Below, in pieces: positions 27,708 to 37,600 of a stretch of 64,000 nucleotides of DNA (positions are counted from its first letter, which is position 1; the number at the start of each line of letters is the position of its first letter). The stretch comes from Roseivirga sp. BDSF3-8 (GTDB lineage: Bacteria; Bacteroidota; Bacteroidia; Cytophagales; Cyclobacteriaceae). Below the pieces are notes generated by a model, which was not told the origin of the DNA, did no database searches, and saw only the letters and a list, made by a program, of their open reading frames with translations. The position numbers and the translations under genes were made by a program. The DNA is taken from the NCBI RefSeq assembly GCF_041449215.1, contig NZ_JBGNFV010000001.1, positions 2,393,001 through 2,457,000 of the forward strand. The letters are read 5' to 3'.

Positions 27708-28346
27708 TTACAGGTTTAGCAAGTCAATAACAGTAAAGGAGACGCCAAGAATTACCAAAGCGTAGATCCCATGTCCGATCATCAGTGCAAAGGCAGACTT
27801 AAGTAAGGCCCAGCCCAGCTTATGCCCACTCATCAGACCTAAGACAGGAAGTATATAAATCGCTTCAAGAATGAAAGGCAAAAAGTAAGCTTGAGGAAAG
27901 AAAAATGTAATTGGGATGCATAGGGCTGAAAATAACAGCATCTGACCTGAAATATACAGGCACAGCTTCCACCAGTACCTCTGTCCGAAAGGTTTCCCCC
28001 CAAAAAAGACCCGGTAAGCCATTCCGGTAATAATGGCAAACATGGCCAGAAATGTCCAGAAATGCCTTACCAGGAAGTACCCGGCACGCTTGATAGTTCT
28101 GATGCCCGGATTATCAGAAGGAGGTTCACCGGAAATAGCTACAGTATTTTCCAGGGGGTCATACCCGGTTAGCACCCTGGTCAGGAAATAAATCAGAAAG
28201 CAAATAAGAAAATAGCTCACCGGGCCTCGCCAGGAAGGGACTAACCCCGGTAATTGGCTCCGTAGCGTTGAGACTGGCCGTACTGTAAGGGCCAACGGAA
28301 GGGCTGGTAGTGGGAGTGGACTCGCCTTTTCGGTTTGCTCATTCAT
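27708..28346 (-). CDS. Membrane protein, DUF3667-like
   Basis: About 212 residues from the ATG at 28346; an in-frame ATG at 28391 would add 15 polar residues. Four to five membrane segments begin around PVSYFLICFLIYFLTRVL. The pattern of a Pro-rich N-terminal stretch, a short luminal loop, YFLVRHFWTFLAMFAI and a final Leu-rich segment resembles DUF3667/YIP-like membrane proteins of Bacteroidota, but this is a weak recognition. Function unknown. It is the only minus-strand gene between two plus-strand units here, and starts 100-150 bases from the divergent radical SAM gene. Confidence 0.65.
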   Translation of the reverse strand: MNEQTEKASPLPLPALPLALTVRPVSTLRSQLPGLVPSWRGPVSYFLICFLIYFLTRVLTGYDPLENTVAISGEPPSDNPGIRTIKRAGYFLVRHFWTFLAMFAIITGMAYRVFFGGKPFGQRYWWKLCLYISGQMLLFSALCIPITFFFPQAYFLPFILEAIYILPVLGLMSGHKLGWALLKSAFALMIGHGIYALVILGVSFTVIDLLNL

Positions 28347-28445
28347 GCTATTGATAAAAACAGAAAGCTGGTTTTTGTTGCCATTTATCATTCAATAATA
28401 CCCTGCAGGTTTGTCAGAGGAAACCAAAAAACCTTATTTTGAGCT

Positions 28446-29432
28446 ATGAGGCTGATACGTCACCCCATCTTATGCAATTATTATGTGACATACCGGTGCA
28501 ATGCCAAGTGTGGTTTTTGCGACATATGGGAGCGCCCGAGCCCATACATTACCCTTGAGACGGCTGAAAGTAACTTCAGGGATCTGAAAAAGCTAGGGGT
28601 TAAGGTAATTGACTTTACCGGAGGTGAACCTTTGCTACACCGCCGTATAGATGAATTGCTTCAGCTTGCCAAAGAATTCGGTTTTATTACAACTCTGACC
28701 ACGAATGGATTACTATATCCGAAATGGGCCTCGCGTATAAAAGGAAAAGTAGACATGCTGCATTTCTCGCTTGATTCTTCTGAGCGGGAGAAGCATGACG
28801 AAATGCGTGGAGTGGCTTGTTATGATAAGGTCCTTGAGTCAATTCGTATAGCCAGGGATCTTGGTGAGCGGCCAGACATTTTATTTACTGTTTTTGAGGA
28901 TAATCTGGACGAAATAGAGGAGGTATATCAGGAGATCACCCTGCCGGATAACCTGATACTTATTCTGAATCCGGTTTTTGGGTACAATGATGTAACGACA
29001 GGCAGCAGCCTCAGTAACGATACCCTTAAATCACTGATTAAATGGAGTCGTAAAAAGCTTGTGTACCTTAATGAAGGGTTTATTGCGCTAAGAAGGGACG
29101 GAGGCAATCATGTAGACCGGCCGGTTTGCAAAGCCGCAAGCACCACTCTGGTAATTTCACCTGAGAATAAGCTCGTACTACCATGTTATCATCTTGGTGA
29201 AAAGGAATTCCCCATTGATAATCAGCTGTTTGATCTATACCATAGCCCTGAAGTTCAGAAGGTTGTTGCTTTAGAAGGTCGCATGCCGGCTTGTGAAGGG
29301 TGTGTAATCAATTGCTATATGCAGCCGTCATTTGCAGTAGAGGTAAACAGGTACTTCTGGAAAGCCTTAAGAAGTACGCTGAAATACAATCTGACAAAGG
29401 GTACCTACAAAAGCCTGAGGATTAGAGGATAA
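28446..29432 (+). CDS. Radical SAM protein with C-terminal cysteine cluster (SPASM/twitch-like)
   Basis: 328 residues. The [4Fe-4S]/SAM motif CxxxCxxC is Cys18-Cys22-Cys25 in YRCNAKCGFC. The GGEPLL motif follows near residue 60. The C-terminal third holds further cysteines: VCKAAST, LPCYHLGE, ACEGCVINCYM. These resemble the auxiliary-cluster domain of SPASM/twitch enzymes such as peptide- and cofactor-modifying proteins. The substrate cannot be read from the sequence. No partner gene adjoins; a peptide precursor-like gene lies 11 kb away at 40480. It is a single-gene unit followed by the nqrF leader region. Confidence 0.88.
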   Translation: MRLIRHPILCNYYVTYRCNAKCGFCDIWERPSPYITLETAESNFRDLKKLGVKVIDFTGGEPLLHRRIDELLQLAKEFGFITTLTTNGLLYPKWASRIKGKVDMLHFSLDSSEREKHDEMRGVACYDKVLESIRIARDLGERPDILFTVFEDNLDEIEEVYQEITLPDNLILILNPVFGYNDVTTGSSLSNDTLKSLIKWSRKKLVYLNEGFIALRRDGGNHVDRPVCKAASTTLVISPENKLVLPCYHLGEKEFPIDNQLFDLYHSPEVQKVVALEGRMPACEGCVINCYMQPSFAVEVNRYFWKALRSTLKYNLTKGTYKSLRIRG

Positions 29433-29560
29433 AAATCTTTGGCGAGTCAACTTTTTTTGCCTCTCTTGTGTTTAAAAATGGGTTTATCCGTATGTCGTCC
29501 AACGATTTAGGGTGTAATAAAATTTATCCTTCTCAACTTATGGTTTTGCCTATTTGTGGA

Positions 29561-29568
29561 TATATTTG
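29561..29568 (+). promoter_or_regulatory. -7 element (TATATTTG) before nqrF
   Basis: An exact TAnnTTTG, 44 bases before the nqrF ATG, with no matching TTG at the expected distance. It supports nqrF having its own transcript. Confidence 0.45.
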
Positions 29569-29611
29569 TGACCCAATTTGACACGTAGTGTAAAATAAAA
29601 CGAGTAATTCG

Positions 29612-30913
29612 ATGACCACAGTTGTAACATCGGCAATAATCGCCTTTACACTGATCATCATCCTGTTGGTTTTGGTACTGCTATTTGCGCAGTCCAAATT
29701 AGTACAGCAGGGCGATGTGAAGATTTTTGTAAATGGAGATAAAGACAACCCGATCATTGCCTCAGCCGGCTCCAGCCTGCTTTCAACGCTCTCTACTAAA
29801 AGCATTTTCCTTCCTTCTGCCTGTGGTGGCGGTGGTACCTGCGCCATGTGTAAGTGCGTGGTAGAAGATGGCGGTGGAGACGTTCTTCCTACAGAGGTCG
29901 GGCACCTGAGCCGTTCAGAACAAAAAAGTAATGTGCGCCTGAGCTGCCAGGTTAAGGTAAAGGAGGACATGCACATTCGGATACCTGAAGAGATATTCGG
30001 GATCAAGAAGTGGGACTGCGAAGTGGTATCGAACTACAACGTGTCTACCTTCATTAAGGAGTTTGTAGTGAGACTTCCCGAGGGCGAAACCCTGGACTTT
30101 CAGTCAGGTGGATACATTCAGATAGACGTTCCTCCCATCACTGTTAATTTCAAGGACATCGACATCACTCCTCACCCTGACCTGGGCCACAAGCAGGAAG
30201 TATATAAGGGTGACTGGGACAACTTCGGTATGTGGGATCTGGTAATGAAGAATGATGAGCTCATCTTCCGTGCCTACTCAATGGCTAATCACCCTGCCGA
30301 AGGAGATATTATTATGCTGAATATTCGTATTGCGACTCCCCCGTGGGACCGCGCTGCCGGTAAGTTTATGGATGTAAATCCTGGTATTTGCTCATCTTAC
30401 GTATTCAGCCGCAAAAAAGGTGATAAAGTAACTATTTCGGGGCCTTATGGTGAGTTCTTCATCAACCCTACTGACCGCGAAATGATCTACATTGGTGGTG
30501 GTGCCGGTATGGCTCCATTACGTTCGCATATCTTCCACTTATTCCATACTGAGAAGAGTGACCGGAAGGTTAGTTACTGGTATGGTGGTCGTTCTAAGCG
30601 CGAGCTTTTCTATGTGGATCACTTCCGTAATATTGAAAAGGACTTCCCTAACTTCCAGTTCCATATCGGCCTTTCCGAGCCCCTTGAGGAAGACAACTGG
30701 AAGGTGAAAAATAGCCTTGAGGATAGTGGAGATGGATATGTAGGCTTTATTCACCAGGTGTTGTATGATAACTACCTGAAGAATCATCCGGAGCCTGAAG
30801 AAATTGAGTACTACCTTTGCGGACCTCCGTTGATGAACGCGGCTGTGCTCAAGATGCTTGACGACTTGGGTGTACCCCCTGAAAACATTCGATTTGACGA
30901 CTTCGGTGGTTAA
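29612..30913 (+). CDS. nqrF: Na+-translocating NADH:quinone reductase subunit F
   Basis: 433 residues. One N-terminal membrane helix (about 7-27) anchors the protein. A plant-type [2Fe-2S] ferredoxin domain follows with Cys71, Cys77, Cys80 and Cys112 ([11 protein letters not shown] ... LSCQ). Then comes the FAD-binding barrel with RAYSMANHP and the NADH-binding domain with [14 protein letters not shown] and a C-terminal YLCGPPLMN. It is the entry point for NADH electrons into Na+-NQR. The other nqr genes are not adjacent: upstream is a radical SAM gene and downstream an arginase-fold gene, so it stands alone. Confidence 0.93.
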   Translation: MTTVVTSAIIAFTLIIILLVLVLLFAQSKLVQQGDVKIFVNGDKDNPIIASAGSSLLSTLSTKSIFLPSACGGGGTCAMCKCVVEDGGGDVLPTEVGHLSRSEQKSNVRLSCQVKVKEDMHIRIPEEIFGIKKWDCEVVSNYNVSTFIKEFVVRLPEGETLDFQSGGYIQIDVPPITVNFKDIDITPHPDLGHKQEVYKGDWDNFGMWDLVMKNDELIFRAYSMANHPAEGDIIMLNIRIATPPWDRAAGKFMDVNPGICSSYVFSRKKGDKVTISGPYGEFFINPTDREMIYIGGGAGMAPLRSHIFHLFHTEKSDRKVSYWYGGRSKRELFYVDHFRNIEKDFPNFQFHIGLSEPLEEDNWKVKNSLEDSGDGYVGFIHQVLYDNYLKNHPEPEEIEYYLCGPPLMNAAVLKMLDDLGVPPENIRFDDFGG

Positions 30914-30935
30914 TTCTCCGAAGCCAGATATAATT

Positions 30936-30972
30936 AAGGCTGTCTTACAAAGTAGGGCAGCCTTTCTTTTTG
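30936..30972 (+). terminator. Rho-independent terminator of nqrF
   Basis: A stem AAGGCTG...CAGCCTT with inner TTAC/GTA pairing is followed by TCTTTTT. Confidence 0.8.
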
Positions 30973-31078
30973 TGCTGCGGGATAAAAAAATAGCCCCCCT
31001 TTAGCAGTCTATTTCTGATTTGCCTAGAGAAATTGAAGCCGTCGCCGCTTCACTTATCGATAATTACTATTTTTGGAT

Positions 31079-32269
31079 ATGGACTTAAAGATATTTTTCT
31101 CGTCGATACCAGAAGAATCATTCAGGGACAATCGGAGTGCTTCTAATTTGCTTAAGTACGTCAAGGTGAATTTCGGACAAATGCCGGATTACCGTGAGGC
31201 AGACATTGCCCTAATTGGCATAGGCCTGCCTTATGAGTCGGAAGAGGGTGGCCTCTCTTCTGACAATGAGTACAACGAAAAGCCTGCCGCAGAAGCCTCT
31301 ATGGCCATTCGTAAGCAGCTTTATGCCCTTAAAAAAGGCGTAGGGCCTTATAAGGTAGTAGACCTTGGTAATATTCGTCCGGGAATGGATGAGGAAGATA
31401 CAACTATGCGTCTCAAGGAAGTTTGCGCCGCCTTATTGTCAGAAAATACCATGCCGGTAATCCTGGGGGGGAGCCATGCCTATACTTACGGGCAGTACGC
31501 GGCCTATGAAGATATAGAGAAACTGGTGAGTGTCCTGTGTGTAGACAGTATTCTTGATATGGAAGAGGATGGCCAGGCTCCTCTCTCCCGTAAGCATGTG
31601 CAGAAGCTATTACTGCATGAGCCTAATTACCTTTTTAATTTCACCCTGTTGGCCTACCAGGCGTACCTGACCGACCCCGCGGCCCTTACGGTATTAGAGA
31701 AGCTCTACTTTGAGTGCTTCCGGATAGGGTATCTGAGGCAGCATCTTCAGGAAATGGAGCCCGTAGTTCGCAATGCAGATATGCTTTCATTCGATGCGGC
31801 TGCAATAAGGATAGGGGATGCTCCCGGCTGCGCAGACGCACAGCCCTTTGGTATGACAGGAGAAGAGGCTTGCCAGGTAGCATGGTATGCGGGCACCAAT
31901 GATAAATTAAGTTCCGCTGGCTTTTATGGATATGAAGCTGAACTGGATGATGATCGCTCATCTACCGCAAAGCTTATTGCTGTTATGGTGTGGTACTTCA
32001 TTGAAGGATATTACCACCGAAAAGATAGCGAGGACTTTCGTTCAAACGATTACCTTAAGTATGTGGTAAGTATGCCCAGTGAGCCGGAAACCCTTACTTT
32101 CTTTAAGAGTAAGAAAAGCGATAAGTGGTGGATGGAAGTACCTCACCCTGATCAGGCAGGGCGATTTGCCAGGAACAGGATGGTGCCATGCAGCTATACC
32201 GATTATGAGAAGGCTTCAAAAGGTGAAGTGCCGGACAGGTGGCTGAACACCTACGCGAAGCTGGTATGA
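31079..32269 (+). CDS. Arginase/agmatinase-fold protein (formimidoylglutamase-like) with altered metal site
   Basis: 396 residues from the ATG at 31079; a TTG two codons earlier is less likely. The ureohydrolase landmarks are visible but modified. VILGGSHAYTYGQ keeps the first metal-binding His. The DAHxD position reads VDSILD, losing the His but keeping the Asps. The SxDxDxxDP position reads SFDAAAIRIGDAP, with the second Asp changed to Ala. Bacteroidota carry such proteins, annotated as formimidoylglutamases. With this site a canonical two-Mn2+ hydrolase is doubtful. No histidine-degradation gene is nearby. Monocistronic. Confidence 0.75.
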   Translation: MDLKIFFSSIPEESFRDNRSASNLLKYVKVNFGQMPDYREADIALIGIGLPYESEEGGLSSDNEYNEKPAAEASMAIRKQLYALKKGVGPYKVVDLGNIRPGMDEEDTTMRLKEVCAALLSENTMPVILGGSHAYTYGQYAAYEDIEKLVSVLCVDSILDMEEDGQAPLSRKHVQKLLLHEPNYLFNFTLLAYQAYLTDPAALTVLEKLYFECFRIGYLRQHLQEMEPVVRNADMLSFDAAAIRIGDAPGCADAQPFGMTGEEACQVAWYAGTNDKLSSAGFYGYEAELDDDRSSTAKLIAVMVWYFIEGYYHRKDSEDFRSNDYLKYVVSMPSEPETLTFFKSKKSDKWWMEVPHPDQAGRFARNRMVPCSYTDYEKASKGEVPDRWLNTYAKLV

Positions 32270-32368
32270 GCCGGACTGGATTCTCATGGCAGTATGGCGT
32301 ATATTGAGAATATAGCGTCAGGCAAACCTAAAATGCCTGCTTAACGTTATCAATATGCAATAACCTAA

Positions 32369-32770
32369 ATGACACATTTTATGACAACCCAATCTGTAAA
32401 TCCGACTATATATGCGCAGGTAGGGCCAAGTCTTCTTGGAGGCTATTCGGCTCGTCTGGCTGCTACTTTAATTGATGTTGCCATTGCTCTCATGTTGAGT
32501 GTGATACCTTTGCTTGGCGTAGCATATTTTCTGCTTCGTGATGCTCTTCCTTTCTTTGACGGCCAAAGTGTAGGAAAGTATGTCATGAATATAAGAGTGA
32601 TAGAAGAGTCTACCCGCGGGTCAGTTAAGGGTAATTACAAAGCCAGTATACTCAGAAACGTCCCTCTTATCATACCCATTTTCCAGTTCTTGGATGCCTT
32701 TTTGGTATTTAGTTCTAATCGCAAGCGTTTAGGGGATAACTGGGGTGGCACAGTTGTGATAAAGGCCTGA
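32369..32770 (+). CDS. RDD family membrane protein
   Basis: 133 residues. Two to three membrane segments. The family mark is the Arg/Asp-bearing first helix (GGYSARLAATLIDVAIALML) and the QSVGKYVMNIRVI loop, then the C-terminal RKRLGDNWGGTVVI motif. The role of RDD proteins is mostly unknown; some have been linked to ion or solute transport. The start may be 32369 or the ATG four codons on (32381). A terminator follows that overlaps the stop of the convergent MORN-protein gene. Confidence 0.85.
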   Translation: MTHFMTTQSVNPTIYAQVGPSLLGGYSARLAATLIDVAIALMLSVIPLLGVAYFLLRDALPFFDGQSVGKYVMNIRVIEESTRGSVKGNYKASILRNVPLIIPIFQFLDAFLVFSSNRKRLGDNWGGTVVIKA

Positions 32771-32792
32771 TATTAAGATGATATTATAAAAG

Positions 32793-32815
32793 CCCGGTCA
32801 TGCCGGTTTTTTTTT
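32793..32815 (+). terminator. Terminator after the RDD gene
   Basis: A short CCGG-TCATG-CCGG hairpin followed by nine Ts. Confidence 0.65.
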
Positions 32816-33623
32816 AGTTTTGGATGCTTACAGGCAGTTCTTTCTGCACAACATAGGGGTTACCCATGCTTGTTTCAGCCACCGCCACAATATTCAATGT
32901 CTCGTTGACCTGTGTGCCCGGGGGCAGGGTGATTTCCAATAGCCCCTTCTCTTTTTCCGGAGTTTCCAGCATGATCATGCCATTGTGAAAGTATTTACCA
33001 TCTATGAGCTGGCCATAATAAAAGGTAGCATCGCGCCCTTTTTCAGATAACTCTACTTCTATCAGGTAGCGGTTTTCCGAAGCCAGCTTATTGATCCTAT
33101 CGAAAAGCAATTCCGGGTATTCAGTTTTAGCCTTACCGCTTACATAGAACTCCTGCGTACCTATACCTGGGTGTCCGTTTTTATAAGGAATTTTAGCTTT
33201 TACTTTTCCATTTGCACGGTAAATAGTCATCATGCCATCTTTGCGGTCATTCTGGTATTCCGTTTCGCGAAATAGGCCGCCTTTTTCATAGTACATTTTA
33301 GCTGTGCCATGGCGCATACCACTCTTATATTCGATGCTTGCGCGCATATTGCCATTATCATACCATTGCTCAGCCAGGCCATCCTTCACGCCATAGCGGT
33401 ACCTGATCTTTGATTTTACCGTTCCGTCTGCACGTTTTTTGATACGAACGACTGGCTTACCGGCGTCTTTTTCCTCCGGAGGTGGTGCCGGTGCTTCTTG
33501 TTCCGGTACCTCGATAAAGAGGGATCTAAGGCTTTTCATGTCCTTATCTGAACAGGCGGTGCCGGATAGGAGCACAAAACCGAGTATTAGGATAGAGATG
33601 GGGTGCTTAAGACGAAGTATCAT
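32814..33623 (-). CDS. MORN-repeat lipoprotein (YwqK-like)
   Basis: 269 residues. The signal peptide ends in LSGTAC (lipidated Cys24). A Pro/Glu-rich linker (EQEAPAPPPEEKD) follows. At least four MORN-type repeats come next, of the pattern YxNGxxxxxxxYKxGxxHGxxxxYY (for example around DGLAEQWYDNGNMRASIEYK and DGMMTIYRANGKVKAKIPYK). The C-terminal ~110 residues form a separate beta-rich domain. YwqK-type repeats are sometimes annotated as antitoxins, but a secreted or outer-membrane scaffold role fits better here. Function unproven. Confidence 0.82.
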   Translation of the reverse strand: MILRLKHPISILILGFVLLSGTACSDKDMKSLRSLFIEVPEQEAPAPPPEEKDAGKPVVRIKKRADGTVKSKIRYRYGVKDGLAEQWYDNGNMRASIEYKSGMRHGTAKMYYEKGGLFRETEYQNDRKDGMMTIYRANGKVKAKIPYKNGHPGIGTQEFYVSGKAKTEYPELLFDRINKLASENRYLIEVELSEKGRDATFYYGQLIDGKYFHNGMIMLETPEKEKGLLEITLPPGTQVNETLNIVAVAETSMGNPYVVQKELPVSIQN

Positions 33624-33670
33624 TCCTCAAAAATACTTTTTTAGCATGTATTTCCCATGGGCTCAACAGG

Positions 33671-34135
33671 CTAATCACCTTTTAGGGTATTTATTAGTCT
33701 CTCAATCAGTTCAGTTTGTGCGGCGTTAATGTACTCTTTAGGTGCTTCAGGAGTAAACCACCTGGCCTGATCTACCTCAGGAAATGATTGCTTTTTTCCG
33801 GACCGCGGAGGCCACTCCATTTCAAAGGTATCAGCGGGTAGGCCGCTCTCCGGATTCCAGTCCCCTCCGGCGGCCCAGGCATGCACAGTCTTGCCTCCTT
33901 TCTGTTTTATCTGCCCCAGCGGAATGAGATTATCATGTACTTCTATACCAGTCTCTTCTTTTAACTCTCTAGTGGCGGTGTCCTGAAGTTTCTCGTCCTC
34001 TTCCGGCTCCCCTTTAGGAATTGTCCACCAGCCCTTATCCTTATTTTTAAAAAAGGGGCCGCCCGGATGAACCAGCAGAAATTCGATAGATTTACCTTTT
34101 TTCCTGTAAAGGAGAATACCGGCGGAAATTGTCAT
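33671..34135 (-). CDS. NUDIX hydrolase
   Basis: 154 residues. The Nudix box is intact: G-x5-E-x7-REL-x-EE-x-G, in the stretch starting GEPEEDEKLQ and ending REL-KEETG. The N terminus SAGILLYRKKG... FLLVHPGGPFF and WTIPKG are typical of the NTP/NUDIX group that resembles diadenosine-polyphosphate or RNA-pyrophosphate hydrolases. Substrate unknown. It is a single gene, divergent from the CHRD-like lipoprotein gene. Confidence 0.9.
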   Translation of the reverse strand: MTISAGILLYRKKGKSIEFLLVHPGGPFFKNKDKGWWTIPKGEPEEDEKLQDTATRELKEETGIEVHDNLIPLGQIKQKGGKTVHAWAAGGDWNPESGLPADTFEMEWPPRSGKKQSFPEVDQARWFTPEAPKEYINAAQTELIERLINTLKGD

Positions 34136-34185
34136 AAGTGAAATGATTTACTAGCTGCGGGCGTTACTTTAATAAAATACTAGGC

Positions 34186-34668
34186 ATGAGGCTATTTAGT
34201 TTTTTCGGATTGGTAATGGTTACCCTTGTTTTTGCCGGCTGCTCAGATGATGACGGCGGTCCTATACCAACAGACGGCATCACTGGAGAAGGGATTGTCT
34301 ATCGGCTCAATCCAGGGGAAGGCAGCAATGCTTCTGGAACCGTTAGCTTTTACAGACTGACTAACGGTTTGGTAAGGGTAACGATAGGGCTTGAAAATAC
34401 AGTACCCGGCGGCGAGCATCCGGCGCATCTGCATTACGGCAGCGCATCGCTGGACAATACACTGATGGCGGCTATGCTCAATCCGGTAGATGGTGACACG
34501 GGTATCAGCACGACAGACGTGGATGTATTGGCGGATGATTCTGACTTCACATTTGATGATCTACTAGCTTTTGACGGTCATGTAAAAGTACATTTGGATG
34601 CCGGCGCCGGCTATACTACCATACTTGCCGTTGGAGATATAGGTGCTAATGCCGTGCCGGTAAATTAG
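34186..34668 (+). CDS. CHRD-like lipoprotein
   Basis: 160 residues. Signal peptide with lipobox VFAGC (Cys19), then an Asp/Gly-rich spacer. The single domain shows beta strands and the HPAHLHYGS motif near residue 80, resembling the histidine-bearing loop of CHRD and SOD-like secreted domains. No enzymatic function can be assigned. It ends two bases before the stop of the convergent large envelope-protein gene. Confidence 0.72.
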   Translation: MRLFSFFGLVMVTLVFAGCSDDDGGPIPTDGITGEGIVYRLNPGEGSNASGTVSFYRLTNGLVRVTIGLENTVPGGEHPAHLHYGSASLDNTLMAAMLNPVDGDTGISTTDVDVLADDSDFTFDDLLAFDGHVKVHLDAGAGYTTILAVGDIGANAVPVN

Positions 34669-34670
34669 GT

Positions 34671-37600
34671 CTAGAACTGGAAGCCAAATTTCACTAAAGG
34701 CAATACATCCTCCTCTGAGGCACCTATCATGGCTGAAATGACCACCTGGCCTATCGGAGAGACGAATATACCTCCTCCGTATCCTGTATGCCACTTGTCT
34801 GAAGATTCACCGTCGAACCAGACACGGCCTACATCATGAAAGGCGAGTATGCCTAGCTGACCCGGGAAAAGGTAGGTTTGAAAATTCAGCAGGTGAATAC
34901 GAACCTCCGTATTATTATATGCCATGGAACCTCCGTAAAAGCGGGTCATCCGGTAGCCACGTAGATTTTCCGTACCGCCCAGTTTTTGTGCCTGGAAAAA
35001 CGGGAAATCACCCAGGGTCACCCCACCGCCAAAGCGTGTGGCAAAGGTAAATGGGAATGGCTTGCGGAAGGTGTTGTAGAACCTGAGATCACCTTGTAAC
35101 ACGCCATAATCATTACTAAGGTCATTGATACCTGTCATGGCCCGGCCCTCAATATTGAAATAGATGCCTCTTTTAGGGATTATTTCATCATCACGCAAAT
35201 CCAGTTCGTAGTGGCCACTAATACCTCCATAGTTCCGGTTACTAAAAAGGCTGGGCTCGAGTTCATCGTTCTCGGCCATTTCTGCAATAAAGCGACCTCC
35301 TGTATTTTCCAGCTCTATGCCTTCATACATAGGACCGGCACTAATTTCGCTAAAGCCGAAGCGCTTGCGGAGTTCCACGCCGATATCCCACCACTCGTAG
35401 CGGACACGGTAATAGTTTATGCCATTTGCGTCTTCTTCATTTACCGCCTCGTTGCCTAAGCCAAAAAAGTTGTTAACAAATCTCGGAGCACGGATATTGG
35501 CCCTGGCCACAAGGTCTAACGACGCGACGGTTTGGTTGAACTCACCTTTGTACCGGATGTTGAACGACCCGGTATTAAGCGCATAGTTTGTCGTAAATTT
35601 ATTTCTGCTGGCGTAGGGCTCTCGTCTGAAACCATGTTTCGTATACATCGCTCCCCCACCCAGAAATATCCCATCGTCAGGGTTATACTCTATGGAAACA
35701 AGTGGTATGAGCTGGTCATAGCGAAACGCCTTGCGGTCGTACGCATTTACGTCGAGACGATCACTCGTGCGGTCCTTGGTATCACTGTTCTTTACGATGT
35801 AATTGTCCTCGTTGGTATCATACACCTTGGTTTTGCGAACCCACCCGCGAACATTGCTATCCACTATCACGGTATCTGTATCGGCACCGCCTATTACCCG
35901 AATCAGAATGCCATCTTTTGCATCTCCTTTTATATCGAAGCGGTCTTCGCCTTCCAGTCCAAAGAGCCTGATCTCATCTGTTTCATCAGTAAAAAACGTA
36001 CGGTCATACAGAAGCTTATCGGTAGTGCCTTCGTCTTTTTTTCGTTTGTATATTCTGACTCTGGTACGGTCGTCATCCAGGCGATCCACCATATAGTGCT
36101 CATGCTTATCGCTACCGGGTATGTCTACTCCTTTGGCGAGAAAAGAATAATGCTCAAGGGCATTACCTTTTAGATTATCTCTACGGCTTTTGAGCTTAGC
36201 TACTATTTCCTCACCGGAAAGCTCATAGATTTCTTTTGGCCAGGACTTAATAGCCTGTTCAATAGACTCATCAGTAAGGCGGCGCTGCAAGGTGTCAGAT
36301 ATAGCGACCCAGTCTTCTTTCTCCAATTGGTTTAGAAAGGTACGATCAAAGTAGCGGGCATTATACATAAACCCCGGAGGGTAGCGCATCTCGTAGTCAA
36401 AGCCTTCTATTTTAGGCATTGCCCATTTACGGCTGGCCAGCTTAGGTATAAACCCCTCATTTACAAAAAATACCTGGTCTCGATCTCGGGGAACAGGTAT
36501 GTAGTGTTTTCCTTTACCATCATTGTCATACTCTGCCCATCGCCACTGGTCATCGTGCCGGTCCCAGTCTCCTATGATCATATCAAAGAGGCGGGCTCTG
36601 AGTACTTCATCCTGCACTACATAATTATCGCTATCGTCTTTCAGGTCCTCTATTACAGAACGGGTACTTAGCAGCTCTTCGCTATATCCGAAACTTGCCT
36701 GGTCCGACCAGTCTTCATCGGGCCGCTCTTCATAAAGTACCAGGGTGTTTGCAAAATCTTTACGGTAAGGCCCTAAGAGTGGATCATCGGGAAGAAAAAC
36801 CACACTGGGGTTGGTGTGCAACACCCCTGCTGCATCAGCTAGCGGAGGCAGCACTATGGCTCCGTAGGGGTGAGAGGCGCTGATCTGGTCCTGTACGATA
36901 TCGGCGGCAAAGGTCTTTCGTAAGGGGGCAGGTATAGCATTCTCAGGGTATTTTTCTATGCTGCGGAGTACATACTGTTTTTCATCATCAGCTTCCAGCC
37001 GCAGACTCTTGGTTTGCTGCCCACCACCACGCTTTACTATTTCCAGGCCACCTTTTTCCTTGGAGATATCAAATACCGGGACTTTTACAGGCTGTTGCCA
37101 CTCCTTCCGGTAGTTATCGCCCATGAGCCACTTTCTGAAACTATTGGCTGCGTATTGCCCGCTGGCGGCTACTATGACCGTACTGTCAGAGTAGTCCAGG
37201 TTTCTGGAACCCTCGGAAAGGTCGGCTGCTGCCGATGTGTCTATCGCCTTATTAAATATGATTTCGTCATAAATGGCCTTTTCGTTATTAATGCTGTGGA
37301 ACTCAAGTTTTACATCACCATTTCCGAAGAAATCCAGCCTGGCAAAACCATTTTGATTAGCCAGAAATTTTCCCCCTTCGCGCATCACTGTAGCGGTCTT
37401 AGCGCCAGACCCGCTTACAATGTAGTGCACGCTATCTTCCAGGTAGTACTGCAGCATATGCTCATGGCCTGCCGCATGTATAGTGTTCGGATAGCTGTTA
37501 AGTAAGCTTACAAACGCATTGCGTACCTGTGAATAGCGCGGGTTAGGCATGTCCTGAATGTCACCCAGCAAACTACGGTACAGGGGATATATTGAGCCTA

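Noticed and set aside
31068-31075. TATTTTTG promoter element before the arginase-fold gene
   Set aside because: It ends three bases before the ATG, which would place the transcript start inside the coding region; probably chance.
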